A stretch of 37,125 nucleotides of DNA from Candidatus Accumulibacter appositus. GTDB lineage: Bacteria; Pseudomonadota; Gammaproteobacteria; Burkholderiales; Rhodocyclaceae. This document shows positions 16,239 through 24,169 of this stretch, in pieces. Position 1 is the first letter of the stretch. Every line of letters starts with the position of its first letter. Under the pieces are notes generated by a model, which was not told the origin of the DNA, did no database searches, and saw only the letters and a program-made list of their open reading frames with translations. Made by a program: the position numbers and the translations under genes. The stretch is taken from positions 1 to 37,125 of the forward strand of contig JEMX01000014.1 in NCBI GenBank assembly GCA_000585055.1, written 5' to 3'.

Positions 16239-16774
16239 AACTCGTTATCCTCGACCGCGACGGCGTCATCAACTACGACTCGAAGCAGTTCATCAAGTCG
16301 CCGGCCGAGTGGCGACCGATCCCCGGCAGCCTGGAAGCCATCGCCCGCCTCAATCAGGCCGGCTACAAGGTAGTGCTGGCGACCAACCAGTCCGGCGTCG
16401 GTCGCGGGCTGTTCGACATGGACACGCTGAACGCCATCCACGACAAGATGTGCCGCGCCGTGCAGGGCTGCGGGGGCCGCATCGATGCCATTTTCTATTG
16501 CCCGCATTCGGTCGATGCACATTGTGCCTGCCGTAAACCCAAGCCGGGCATGTACGCGCGCATTGCCGGCTGCTTCAATGTCGATCTGACCGGCGTCCCG
16601 GCGGTGGGCGACACCCTGCGCGACCTGCTCGCTGCCGCGGCGGTCGGCGCACAGCCATTACTGGTACTGACCGGACTGGGCGCGCAGACCGTCGAGGCCG
16701 GCGGCCTACCGGAAGGCACCCTGGTCTTCCCTGATCTGGCGGCGGCCACCGAACATATCCTGCTCTCGTCGTGA
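16235..16774 (+). CDS. gmhB: D-glycero-beta-D-manno-heptose-1,7-bisphosphate 7-phosphatase
   Basis: GmhB (179 aa) is a HAD-family phosphatase that removes the 7-phosphate in the ADP-heptose route to LPS inner core. The motif DRDG gives nucleophile D7 and acid/base D9. Motif II lies in LATNQSGVGRG. The family-specific zinc site is complete (C89, H91, C97, C99 in CPHSVDAHCAC), and motif III/IV is GDTLRD with D126. The start overlaps the end of glyS and the stop touches plsC, so it is within the same operon. Coupling of glyS, gmhB and plsC is common in Betaproteobacteria. Confidence 0.95.
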   Translation: MKLVILDRDGVINYDSKQFIKSPAEWRPIPGSLEAIARLNQAGYKVVLATNQSGVGRGLFDMDTLNAIHDKMCRAVQGCGGRIDAIFYCPHSVDAHCACRKPKPGMYARIAGCFNVDLTGVPAVGDTLRDLLAAAAVGAQPLLVLTGLGAQTVEAGGLPEGTLVFPDLAAATEHILLSS

Positions 16775-17538
16775 TGATCGTCATCCGGTCCACGCTGTTC
16801 CTGCTCCTGGTCAGTGTATGGACGATCCCCTTCGGGGTGCTCGTCTCGCTGGCCATCGCCTTGCCGATCGCTGCGCGCTACGCGATCATTGCCTTCTGGC
16901 GAAGCGGCTTCATGGCTCTCTCGCGCTATGTCCTGGGCATCCGCTACCGGGTGATCGGCCGCGAGAACATTCCCGCGCTGCCGTCGGTGGTGCTTGCCAA
17001 GCACCAGGCAGCCTGGGAGACGGTCGGCCTGCAGGAAATCTTTCCGCCACTGGTCTTCGTACTCAAGAAAGAGCTGCTGCGGGTGCCTTTCTTCGGCTGG
17101 GGCCTGGCGGCGCTGAAGATGATTTCGATCAACCGTGCGGCGGCCAAGGACGCGCTCAAGCAGATCTTCGACCAGGGACGTGACCGTCTCGCGGCTGGCT
17201 ACTGGGTGGTGATCTTCCCCGAAGGCACGCGCGTTGCGCCCGGCGAGACCTGTCGCTACAAGCCCGGCGGCGCGCACCTGGCGCTACGCGCCGGCGTCCT
17301 GGTGGTACCGGTCGCGCATAACGCCGGCGAAATCTGGGGACGCAACGTCTTCCGGATCAAGCCCGGCCTGATCACCGTCAGCGTCGGCCCGCCGATCGAC
17401 CCGGCCGAGAAATCGGCAGCCAGGATCAACACCCTGGCCGCGGCTTGGATTGAGGAAGAAATGCGCCGCCTGTCACCGCATCGCTACCCGCCGCCCGCCC
17501 CTGCCGCCTCTGACGCAGATGCCGTGGCCGCCGCCTGA
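16774..17538 (+). CDS. plsC: 1-acyl-sn-glycerol-3-phosphate acyltransferase
   Basis: The enzyme (254 aa) acylates lysophosphatidate to phosphatidate at the inner membrane. A hydrophobic N-terminal anchor spans about residues 3-45. The acyltransferase block I reads KHQAAWET, with H77 and a glutamate (E82) where E. coli PlsC has aspartate; this HX4E form occurs in a common proteobacterial subfamily. The substrate-binding motif FPEGTR is at 148-153. I chose the ATG at 16774, which shares its A with the gmhB stop TGA; a GTG one codon upstream is also possible. It overlaps the following peptidase gene by 20 bp. Confidence 0.93.
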   Translation: MIVIRSTLFLLLVSVWTIPFGVLVSLAIALPIAARYAIIAFWRSGFMALSRYVLGIRYRVIGRENIPALPSVVLAKHQAAWETVGLQEIFPPLVFVLKKELLRVPFFGWGLAALKMISINRAAAKDALKQIFDQGRDRLAAGYWVVIFPEGTRVAPGETCRYKPGGAHLALRAGVLVVPVAHNAGEIWGRNVFRIKPGLITVSVGPPIDPAEKSAARINTLAAAWIEEEMRRLSPHRYPPPAPAASDADAVAAA

Positions 17539-18283
17539 AGCCGCCACCCCCGGCGCGCATTCACTGGCCGCCGGCGAAACCGCAGGCAGCATCGAACTGG
17601 GCGAGCGCACGGTCTCCTACGTCTTACGCCGGGCCAGCCGGCGCACCATCGGCCTGACCATCGACCACCGCGGCCTGCGCGTCGGCGCGCCACGCCGGGC
17701 TTCGCTCCGAGAAGTCGAAACGATGCTCCAGCAGCACGGTCAGTGGATCGGCGAGAAGCTCGACGAATGGTCGACTCGCCGCCCGCCCGAAGCCCTGCAC
17801 ATCCGCGACGGCGTGCAGCTGCCCATGCTCGGCAAGCCGCTCACCATCCGCCTCGCCATCGGCGCCAATCGCTGCGTCTGGAATCTGCAGGCCAGCGAGC
17901 CGACCCTCACCCTGTGCCTGCGCGCGCCGACCGAGGCCGCGCGCGTGCTCGAAAAGGCGCTGCGCGAACAAGCCCGCGAGCACTTCGCCGAGCGCCTCGC
18001 TCACTACGCGCCACTGCTCGGCGTGACGCCGCCACGGCTGTCGCTGTCGTCGGCGAAAACACGCTGGGGTAGTTGCAGCCTGCGCAGCGGCATCCACCTC
18101 AACTGGCGGCTGGTCCATTTCCCGCCAGCGGTGATCGATTATGTCGTGGCGCACGAACTGGCGCACCTGCGCGAGATGAACCACAGCGCGCGCTTCTGGG
18201 AAATCCTTGCCGGGCTGTACCCCGATTATCGAGCTGCACGGCAGGAACTGAAACGACTCGCGGTGACCTGCCCACGCTGGTAG
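17519..18283 (+). CDS. YgjP-like (DUF45/M48-type) zinc metallopeptidase
   Basis: The 254-aa protein has the zinc-peptidase motif HELAH (H212, E213, H216) followed by H222, and the family block SAKTRWGSCS at 178-187. This identifies the YgjP/DUF45 group, relatives of SprT and M48 peptidases whose substrate is unknown. The first 90 residues carry a small beta domain seen in the family (TVSYVLRRASRRTIGLTI). There is no signal peptide or membrane span, so the protein is cytosolic. The ATG at 17519 overlaps the plsC end; an earlier start at 17450 would add an arginine-rich, non-family tail. It is the last gene of the operon and converges with the lipoprotein gene 45 bp away. Confidence 0.88.
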   Translation: MPWPPPEAATPGAHSLAAGETAGSIELGERTVSYVLRRASRRTIGLTIDHRGLRVGAPRRASLREVETMLQQHGQWIGEKLDEWSTRRPPEALHIRDGVQLPMLGKPLTIRLAIGANRCVWNLQASEPTLTLCLRAPTEAARVLEKALREQAREHFAERLAHYAPLLGVTPPRLSLSSAKTRWGSCSLRSGIHLNWRLVHFPPAVIDYVVAHELAHLREMNHSARFWEILAGLYPDYRAARQELKRLAVTCPRW

Positions 18284-18328
18284 TCACTCGGCCGGGATAG
18301 CCGATCTCGACCAGCACCGCGATCTTGC

Positions 18329-18994
18329 TCAGCGCGCCGGCTCGGCAACGAATATCTCCACGCGGCGGTTCATCGCCCGCCCGGCAGCGCTGGCGTTATC
18401 GGCCACCGGCTCGCGCGCGCCACGGCCATCAATGGCGAGACGGTTGCTGGCTACGCCGCGGGCGACGAGGTAGTCGCGCGTCGCGGCGGCACGGTTGACT
18501 GACAACGGGTCGTTGATCGCATCGCTGCCCGTGCTGTCGGTGTGTCCGACGATGGTCACGGTGGTCACCGCATGCTGGTTCAGACTCGTGGCAAAGCCGT
18601 CGAGCACAGGGCTCATGTTCGGCTTGATATCGTAACGGCCGACATCGAAGGAGATATCACTCGGGATGTCCAGCTTGAGTCGGTTGTCGGCAGTCTGTGA
18701 CACCGCCACGCCGGTACCCTGCGTGGCCTGCTCCATCGAGGCCTTCTGTTGCTGCATGCGCTGTGACCACAAATAACCGCCGGCGGCACCGGCCGCGGCC
18801 CCGATGGCCGCACCCGTGGCGGTACTGCGGCCCTTGTTGCCGCCTGCCGTAGCGCGACCGATAACCGCCCCCGCGACGGCCCCAATGGCAGCTCCGGTTC
18901 CTGTATCGCGCTGCGTTTCGCTCATGTTGGCGCAACCTGAAAGCCCATTGGCAGCAACTGCAATCGCCGCCAGAGAGATGACCATTTTCCTCAT
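18329..18994 (-). CDS. OmpA-family outer-membrane lipoprotein with glycine zipper
   Basis: The protein has 221 aa from the ATG at 18994, which follows a GGAGG at ideal spacing. A lipoprotein signal with lipobox LSGC puts the lipidated cysteine at C21. Residues 32-74 form an alanine/glycine-rich zipper (GTGAAIGAVAGAVIG and a second half GAAIGAAAGAAGG), followed by a short linker. The OmpA peptidoglycan-binding domain occupies about 105-220, with the diaminopimelate-binding residues D153 (GHTDSTGS) and R168 (LSVNRA). This is the architecture of the YiaD group, which ties the outer membrane to peptidoglycan. It would be processed by Lgt, LspA and the Lnt encoded at 10541-12079. It is monocistronic. 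Confidence 0.92.
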   Translation of the reverse strand: MRKMVISLAAIAVAANGLSGCANMSETQRDTGTGAAIGAVAGAVIGRATAGGNKGRSTATGAAIGAAAGAAGGYLWSQRMQQQKASMEQATQGTGVAVSQTADNRLKLDIPSDISFDVGRYDIKPNMSPVLDGFATSLNQHAVTTVTIVGHTDSTGSDAINDPLSVNRAAATRDYLVARGVASNRLAIDGRGAREPVADNASAAGRAMNRRVEIFVAEPAR

Positions 18995-19295
18995 GCTTGA
19001 AACCTCCATTGCAAATCTGTCAAGCACGGCATCATCGACGGTGAATGTTATCGACAGGCCGCAGCTCCGGATCGGGTGATCGGAAGAAACACGGTATTCC
19101 GATCGCTCGCGCTGCGCAAGAAGGCCGCGGACGCTAACCACGCACAGCACACGCCGGGCTTCTCGTGTATCGTCATGTCTATGAAGGGGTGATTGCCCCG
19201 CGAGTTCCCCGCGCTGCCGGTGCGTCGCTGCGCTGCAGCCAAGACGCCGGAAGAAGCGGCCGCAGTCCAATCATCCAAACTGGCAAGGAGAACCG
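18995..19295. other. Divergent intergenic region between the lipoprotein gene and gloA
   Basis: These 301 bp separate two divergently read genes and should hold both promoters. I could not pick out a convincing -35/-10 pair for either. CAAGGAGAACCG just before 19296 is the gloA ribosome site. No coding region or RNA gene was recognised. Confidence 0.5.
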
Positions 19296-19682
19296 ATGAG
19301 AATTCTGCACACCATGTTGCGCGTTGGCGATCTCGACCGCTCGCTGGCTTTCTATACCGAGGTCCTGGGAATGCAGCAACTGCGCCGCCAAGACTATCCG
19401 GGCGGGCGGTTCACGCTGGCTTTCGTCGGTTTCGCCCCGGAGTCGGAAGAGGCGGTCCTTGAACTGACCCACAACTGGGATACGCCGGCTTACGAACTCG
19501 GCAATGGCTTCGGCCACATCGCCATCGAAGTCGCCGATGCCTACGCCGCCTGCGAGCAGATTAAGGGGCGTGGTGGCAAGGTGGTGCGCGAAGCAGGTCC
19601 GATGAAACACGGAACGACGGTGATCGCCTTTGTCGAAGATCCGGATGGCTACAAGATCGAGCTGATCCAGAAAAAGGGCTGA
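19296..19682 (+). CDS. gloA: Lactoylglutathione lyase (glyoxalase I)
   Basis: GloA (128 aa) isomerises the hemithioacetal of methylglyoxal and glutathione to S-lactoylglutathione in the cytosol. The four metal ligands of the family are visible: H5, E56, H74 and E122. The opening [19 protein letters not shown] and the end [14 protein letters not shown] are hallmark sequences. The length matches the short Ni-type bacterial enzymes. A good AAGGAG precedes the ATG. The next gene begins four bases after the stop, so the two are co-transcribed. Confidence 0.97.
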   Translation: MRILHTMLRVGDLDRSLAFYTEVLGMQQLRRQDYPGGRFTLAFVGFAPESEEAVLELTHNWDTPAYELGNGFGHIAIEVADAYAACEQIKGRGGKVVREAGPMKHGTTVIAFVEDPDGYKIELIQKKG

Positions 19683-19686
19683 GCCA

Positions 19687-20289
19687 ATGACTTTCCCGAA
19701 ATTCTTCGCCGACGTGCCGACGATCCTCGTGCGCGATCGCCTGGCCGAGTTCCTCGGTGCCGCCGACGGCGGCCTGATCGAGTACGGCTACCCCGACGCC
19801 GTCAAGCTGGCCGGTCATTCCTGCCCGACGGTGGCCGGCAGCTATCTGCTCAGCAGCCGCGTACTGCAGGCGCTCTACCCGGACGAAATACCGCGGCGCG
19901 GCGAACTGCGCGTCGATTTCCGCGACCGCCAGGAAAGTGCAGTGACCGGCGTCATCGCCGCAGTCGTCGGACTGCTCACCGGGGCCGCCGGGATTGGCGG
20001 CTTCAAGGGCCTGGCCGGTCGTTTCTCGCGTCGGGAGCTGCTCAGCTTCGGCGCCGATGTCGCCGGCGAGATGCGTTTCACCCGTCAGGACAACGGGCAC
20101 AGCCTGTGCGCAGCGCTGCACCTCGCCAAGGTTCCCGCGGACCCGCGCCTCGCGCCGCTGCTGCAGGAACTGCTCGCGGGCAAGGGCGATGCCACGCGGG
20201 CGGCGCTATTTGCCGAGCTGTGGCAGGATCGCGTGCGGCGGATCCTCATCGAGCACTTCAGCGATCCCGATCTACTCAGTCTGAGCTGA
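19687..20289 (+). CDS. FmdE-like domain protein, function unknown
   Basis: The 200-aa protein has an N-terminal part with GHSCPTVAGSYL (H44 and C46), followed by an alpha/beta stretch and a glycine-rich loop (TGAAGIGGFKGLAGRF, residues 98-113). This pattern reminds me of FmdE-type domains, metal- or cofactor-binding modules first named in formylmethanofuran dehydrogenase operons and also found alone in bacteria. The match is weak and from memory. No signal peptide is present. The gene follows gloA by four bases and precedes an HD-domain gene by 75 bp. A role in handling a small reactive metabolite would fit the glyoxalase link, but that is only inference. Confidence 0.6.
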   Translation: MTFPKFFADVPTILVRDRLAEFLGAADGGLIEYGYPDAVKLAGHSCPTVAGSYLLSSRVLQALYPDEIPRRGELRVDFRDRQESAVTGVIAAVVGLLTGAAGIGGFKGLAGRFSRRELLSFGADVAGEMRFTRQDNGHSLCAALHLAKVPADPRLAPLLQELLAGKGDATRAALFAELWQDRVRRILIEHFSDPDLLSLS

Positions 20290-20364
20290 AGAGGCCGCTG
20301 GCAGACGACTGACGAAACGCTGCCCAGCCGCGCCCTCTGAACGACTGCCCGAAAGGAAAGAACC

Positions 20365-20877
20365 ATGCCCGAAGAAGCACGCTCCTTTGCCCTTGCCGCC
20401 CACGGCGGCCAACGCTACGGCGATCTGCCCTACTCCTTCCACCTTGACGAGGTCGTTGCGCTGCTCGCCCCCTACGGCAGCCAGGCACAGATCATCGGCT
20501 ATCTCCACGACGTTATCGAGGACACCGCGGTCACCGAGATCGATATCCGCGACCGCTTCGGCCCCCTGGTCGCCGACTGCGTCAGCTTACTGACCGATCA
20601 GTCGGGAGCCAGCCGCGCCGAGCGCAAGGCAGCGACCTACGCCCGCCTGGCAACGATCAGCGGCCCCACCGAGCTGGCGCTGCTGGTCAAGACCGCTGAC
20701 CGCCTGGCGAACGTCAGAAGCTGCGTGCTCGATGACCGGCGCGGCCTGATGGCCGTCTATCGCAACGAACATGCGAGCTTTAAACGCTCGGCTTACCGCG
20801 AAGGCCTCTGCGACCCTTTGTGGCTGGAGCTCGATACCTTGCTGGCGGTGAACCGCGTCGCTGTCGATCACGCCTGA
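20365..20877 (+). CDS. HD-domain protein, small alarmone hydrolase-like
   Basis: The 170-aa protein resembles the hydrolase half of RelA/SpoT proteins and the stand-alone MESH1-type enzymes. Metal-site residues are in place: H26 (FHLDEV), H48-D49 (YLHDVIEDT) and D112 (VKTADRLANV), with E52-D53 as the catalytic ED pair. Such enzymes cleave ppGpp or other pyrophosphorylated nucleotides, but some members have different substrates. There is no synthetase, TGS or ACT domain. AAAGGAAAG precedes the ATG. It could complement a full-length SpoT elsewhere in the genome. Confidence 0.82.
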   Translation: MPEEARSFALAAHGGQRYGDLPYSFHLDEVVALLAPYGSQAQIIGYLHDVIEDTAVTEIDIRDRFGPLVADCVSLLTDQSGASRAERKAATYARLATISGPTELALLVKTADRLANVRSCVLDDRRGLMAVYRNEHASFKRSAYREGLCDPLWLELDTLLAVNRVAVDHA

Positions 20878-20913
20878 GCCGGGGCTAGGTGCCAGACAGC
20901 CTGGGAAAAATTG

Positions 20914-21534
20914 GTGTTCGAGATTCAGAACTACACGAGCTTTATCGCCGCGATTGTCGTTTTCCAGCTGATTCCTGGCCCGGGCACGCTGGCCATCCTC
21001 AACGCCACCGCGCGCAATGGTGTCGGCGCCGGACTGGGAGCCGTCGTCGGCACGCTGCTCGGTGACCTGCTGTACATGCTCGCCGCGCTTGCCGGCCTGG
21101 CTACGGTGATGAACGCCCAGCCGCTGCTGTTCCAGGGCTTGCAGTGGTTCGGAGCCGCATATCTCGGCTGGATGGGTATCCAGCTCTTGCGAAAACCGAT
21201 AACGGCTGGCGGCCCCGAATCCGTACCGCGTCAGAGCGGCTGGCGGTTTTTTCGCCAGGCCTTCGCAGTCAGTTTGACCAACCCCAAGGTGATGCTCTTC
21301 TTCGTGGCCTTCTTCCCGCTGTTCCTGCAGGCCGACGCCACGCCACTGACCCTCGGCGCGATGGTCCTGCACGTCACCCTGATCAGCCTGTTCTACCAGG
21401 CCGGGCTGGTACTGCTGGGCAACGCCGTGGCACGCAAGCTGTCCACCCTGCCCGGCGCACGCCGGCTGGCGACGCGACTGGCCGGAGTCGCCTTGCTCGC
21501 CTTCGGCGTCAAGCTGGCATTGGACAATCGCTGA
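20914..21534 (+). CDS. LysE/RhtB-family amino-acid exporter
   Basis: This is an inner-membrane protein of about 206 aa with five to six hydrophobic segments. It opens with the family motif IPGPGTLAILNATARNG and carries AAYLGWMGIQLLRKP and SLTNPKVMLFFVAFFPLF further on, all typical of RhtB-type homoserine/threonine/amino-acid efflux carriers. No ATG is available; the start is GTG at 20914 or TTG at 20911, with a GGGAAAAA stretch upstream. The substrate cannot be told from sequence. It follows the HD-domain gene by 36 bp and may be read with it. Confidence 0.9.
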   Translation: MFEIQNYTSFIAAIVVFQLIPGPGTLAILNATARNGVGAGLGAVVGTLLGDLLYMLAALAGLATVMNAQPLLFQGLQWFGAAYLGWMGIQLLRKPITAGGPESVPRQSGWRFFRQAFAVSLTNPKVMLFFVAFFPLFLQADATPLTLGAMVLHVTLISLFYQAGLVLLGNAVARKLSTLPGARRLATRLAGVALLAFGVKLALDNR

Positions 21535-21654
21535 CGCCGAAGCCGGACCTGCCGACCCGATGTCTCAAAAGCGGCGCTCTGCACGCCGCTGCCCAAACCA
21601 CCGCGCAAGCAGGCCATCGCGGCTACCAGGCAAGCACGCCGCCAAACCCTGAGG

Positions 21655-21660
21655 TACAAT
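21655..21660 (+). promoter_or_regulatory. Possible -10 box for the ybiT-like gene
   Basis: TACAAT at 21655-21660 is 42 bp before the GTG start. The -35 region is poor. GAGG at about eight bases before the GTG is the ribosome site. Confidence 0.35.
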
Positions 21661-21702
21661 ATCGCCCCATTTGCAACTCAATGATTTTACCGAGGTTTCT
21701 TA

Positions 21703-23325
21703 GTGCTCGTTGCCAACAACATCACCATGCAGTTCGGGGTCAAGCCCCTTTTTGAAAATGTCTCCGTCAAGTTCGGCGAAGGCTACCGCTATGGCCTGAT
21801 CGGTGCTAACGGCTCCGGCAAGTCGACTTTCATGAAGATACTCGACGGCGAGCTGGAAGCGACCGCCGGCAACGTCTCGAAGGACGCGCACGAGCGCATG
21901 GCGTACCTGCGTCAGGATCAGTTCGCCTTTGAAGAGCAACGCGTCATCGACGTGGTGATGATGGGGCATGCGGAAATGTGGGCCTGCATGGTTGAGAAAG
22001 ACACCATCTACGCCAATCCGGAAGCGAGCGAAGAGGACTACCTGCACGCGGCGGAACTGGAAGGCCGCTTTGCCGAGTACGACGGCTACACCGCCGAGGC
22101 GCGCGCCGGCGAACTGCTGCTTGGCGTCGGCATCCCGGCCGAACAGCATTTTGGCCCGATGAGCGACGTCGCACCCGGCTGGAAGCTGCGCGTACTGTTG
22201 ATTCAAGCGCTGTTCGCCAACCCCGAGATCCTGCTGCTCGACGAACCGACCAACAACCTCGACATTGCCACCATCCGCTGGCTGGAAAACGTGATCAACG
22301 AGCGCAACAGCACGATGATCATCATTTCCCACGATCGCCACTTCCTCAACCAGGTGTGCACCCACATGGCCGACCTGGATTACGGCAAGATCACCGTCTA
22401 TCCGGGCAATTACGATGACTTCATGGAAGCCTCGGCGCAGGCCCGTGAACGCCAGCAGAACGCCAATGCCAAGGCCAAGGAGCGCATCGCCGACCTGCAG
22501 AATTTCGTGCGCCGCTTTTCGGCCAATGCCTCCAAAGCCAAGCAGGCAACCTCGCGCGTCAAGTTGATCGAAAAGCTCAAGCCGGAAGACGTCAAACCGT
22601 CATCGCGACAGTACCCCTGGATCCGCTTCGAATACGACGAGCGCGAGAAGCTGCACCGGCAGGCCGTCGAAATCGAAAACCTGAGCTTCGCCTATCCGGG
22701 AAGCGAGCAAAAGATCTTCGACAAACTGACCCTGACCCTCAACGGCGGCGATCGGCTGGCAATCATTGGCGAAAACGGCGTCGGCAAGACGACCCTGCTG
22801 AAGCTGCTGATGGGCGAGCTGCAGCCACAACGCGGCAGCATCAAGTGGGCCGAGAAAGCACGCCTGGGCTACTACGCCCAGGACCATGCCAAGGATTTCG
22901 AAAGCGACGTCAACCTGACCGACTGGATCGCCGGCTACGCACGCGCCAACGCGTCCGAGGGCGACGACCTCGAAACGCTGATCCGCGGCACCCTCGGACG
23001 CCTGCTGTTCTCGGGAAACGAAGTCGGCAAGCCGGTAAAGGTCATCTCCGGGGGCGAGCAGGGACGGATGATTTTCGGCAAGCTGATGCTCATGAAGCCG
23101 AACGTGCTGGTCATGGACGAACCGACCAACCACCTCGACATGGAGTCCATCGAGTCGCTCAACACGGCACTGGAAAAGTTCAAGGGAACCCTGGCCTTCG
23201 TCTCGCACGACCGCGAATTCGTGTCGTCGCTGGCGACGCGCATCCTGGAGATCCGCCTCGACGGCACGCTGGTCAATTACCTGGGCACCTACGAAGAGTA
23301 CCTCGACAGCCAGGGCCTCGCCTGA
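21703..23325 (+). CDS. ybiT: ABC-F family ATPase, YbiT type
   Basis: The 540-aa protein has two ATP-binding cassettes in tandem and no membrane span. Walker A motifs are GANGSGKST (34-42) and GENGVGKTT in the second half, and both halves have [10 protein letters not shown] or [13 protein letters not shown] Walker B. The first cassette has SDVAPGWK in place of a canonical LSGGQ, which is a YbiT family trait. The interdomain linker (about residues 245-305) is helical and charged. ABC-F proteins bind the ribosomal E site and adjust translation or relieve stalling; YbiT's exact role is not settled. The start is GTG with a GAGG upstream. Confidence 0.94.
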   Translation: MLVANNITMQFGVKPLFENVSVKFGEGYRYGLIGANGSGKSTFMKILDGELEATAGNVSKDAHERMAYLRQDQFAFEEQRVIDVVMMGHAEMWACMVEKDTIYANPEASEEDYLHAAELEGRFAEYDGYTAEARAGELLLGVGIPAEQHFGPMSDVAPGWKLRVLLIQALFANPEILLLDEPTNNLDIATIRWLENVINERNSTMIIISHDRHFLNQVCTHMADLDYGKITVYPGNYDDFMEASAQARERQQNANAKAKERIADLQNFVRRFSANASKAKQATSRVKLIEKLKPEDVKPSSRQYPWIRFEYDEREKLHRQAVEIENLSFAYPGSEQKIFDKLTLTLNGGDRLAIIGENGVGKTTLLKLLMGELQPQRGSIKWAEKARLGYYAQDHAKDFESDVNLTDWIAGYARANASEGDDLETLIRGTLGRLLFSGNEVGKPVKVISGGEQGRMIFGKLMLMKPNVLVMDEPTNHLDMESIESLNTALEKFKGTLAFVSHDREFVSSLATRILEIRLDGTLVNYLGTYEEYLDSQGLA

Positions 23326-23340
23326 GGCAGCAACAGCGAT

Positions 23341-23446
23341 GCTGGCCGCGCGTCGGCCAGCGCGGTAAAACGCGCAGACGCGCGCGCCACCTTCCCCCCG
23401 GCAAAGAAGTGCCAGCAGGATCAGTTGACCGGGCGGGCGACCGCCC
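23341..23446 (+). terminator. Hairpins in the convergent gap after ybiT
   Basis: A perfect 7-bp stem GCTGGCC/GGCCAGC lies at 23341-23361, 16 bases after the ybiT stop. A second stem GGGCGG/CCGCCC at 23431-23446 is followed by TGCTTTCC, a weak T-rich run. Either could end the ybiT transcript or the opposing transcript. Neither is a textbook terminator. Confidence 0.4.
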
Positions 23447-23453
23447 TGCTTTC

Positions 23454-24032
23454 CTACTTGCCGGCGGCGGCAGCAGCTTCCGCCGCTTTCCGGGCTTCTC
23501 GCTCGGCGTCCTGCCGAGCCCGCTTATCGAGCTTGGCTTGCCGCTTGGCCTGCTCAGCGGCCGTCTTCTGGCGCCCCTCGGCGGCTTTCCTCGCCTTCTC
23601 GGCCAGCTTTTCCTCGCGCTCGGCACGCTTTGCCGATTGCTCGGCGCGGTAGCGCTGAGCACTCTCCTGTTCCCCGGCCTGGCGCGCCAGATTGTCGGCA
23701 GCGCGCTGTGCTTCCTTGGCCTCGAGTTCCTGCCGCCGCGCCGCACGCTCAAAATCGATCGCCGGCTGATCAAGCTTGCGCGCCGCGACCATCGAGGCAC
23801 TGTAGCGCTTCTTGGCGGCCACCAGGCAATCGCTCATCAGAAACTTCTCGTAGCAGCCATTCTGTTCGGCCTGATAGCGCTCCTCGGCCTGCTCGCGCAG
23901 CGCCTCGGCGCGCTCGCGTTGGGCCGCGGCCTGCTCGAGCGTCTGCGGTACGGGAACCGGCGCGAGTTCGTCGGCAGACGCCGCGCCACTGATCAACATC
24001 CATACGGCCAGCAAACCGCCCGCAATACGCAT
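23454..24032 (-). CDS. Secreted coiled-coil protein of unknown function
   Basis: The gene encodes 192 aa from the ATG at 24032, which follows a strong AGGAGGAAGG. Residues 1-20 are a signal peptide ending near ASA-DE. The rest is almost wholly charged helix. It has E/R/A-rich heptads around residues 30-55, a short break with two cysteines (NGCYEKF and SDCLVAAKKRY) that could form a disulfide, and a long K/E/A-rich coiled coil to the end. I do not recognise a family with known function. A periplasmic structural or scaffold role is possible. It converges with ybiT and is divergent from the diguanylate cyclase gene at 24170. Confidence 0.8.
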   Translation of the reverse strand: MRIAGGLLAVWMLISGAASADELAPVPVPQTLEQAAAQRERAEALREQAEERYQAEQNGCYEKFLMSDCLVAAKKRYSASMVAARKLDQPAIDFERAARRQELEAKEAQRAADNLARQAGEQESAQRYRAEQSAKRAEREEKLAEKARKAAEGRQKTAAEQAKRQAKLDKRARQDAEREARKAAEAAAAAGK

Positions 24033-24169
24033 GCCTTCCTCCTTCAATAAGCTCATCGGGTCGTGGTGGCCCGCCGGCGCATCGCAGCCACCGGCACGCA
24101 GACTGAAGCGCCCGCTAGCCGCGTATACTATAGACGAGCCTTGTGACCAGGCGTAATCGGAGCCAATGC

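Noticed and set aside
16774..17538. HX4E instead of HX4D in PlsC
   Set aside because: This variant is common in a proteobacterial PlsC subfamily and is not a missing catalytic residue.
21703..23325. Degenerate ABC signature (SDVAPGWK) in the first cassette of YbiT
   Set aside because: The same sequence type is normal for YbiT proteins, so it is not a sign of lost function.
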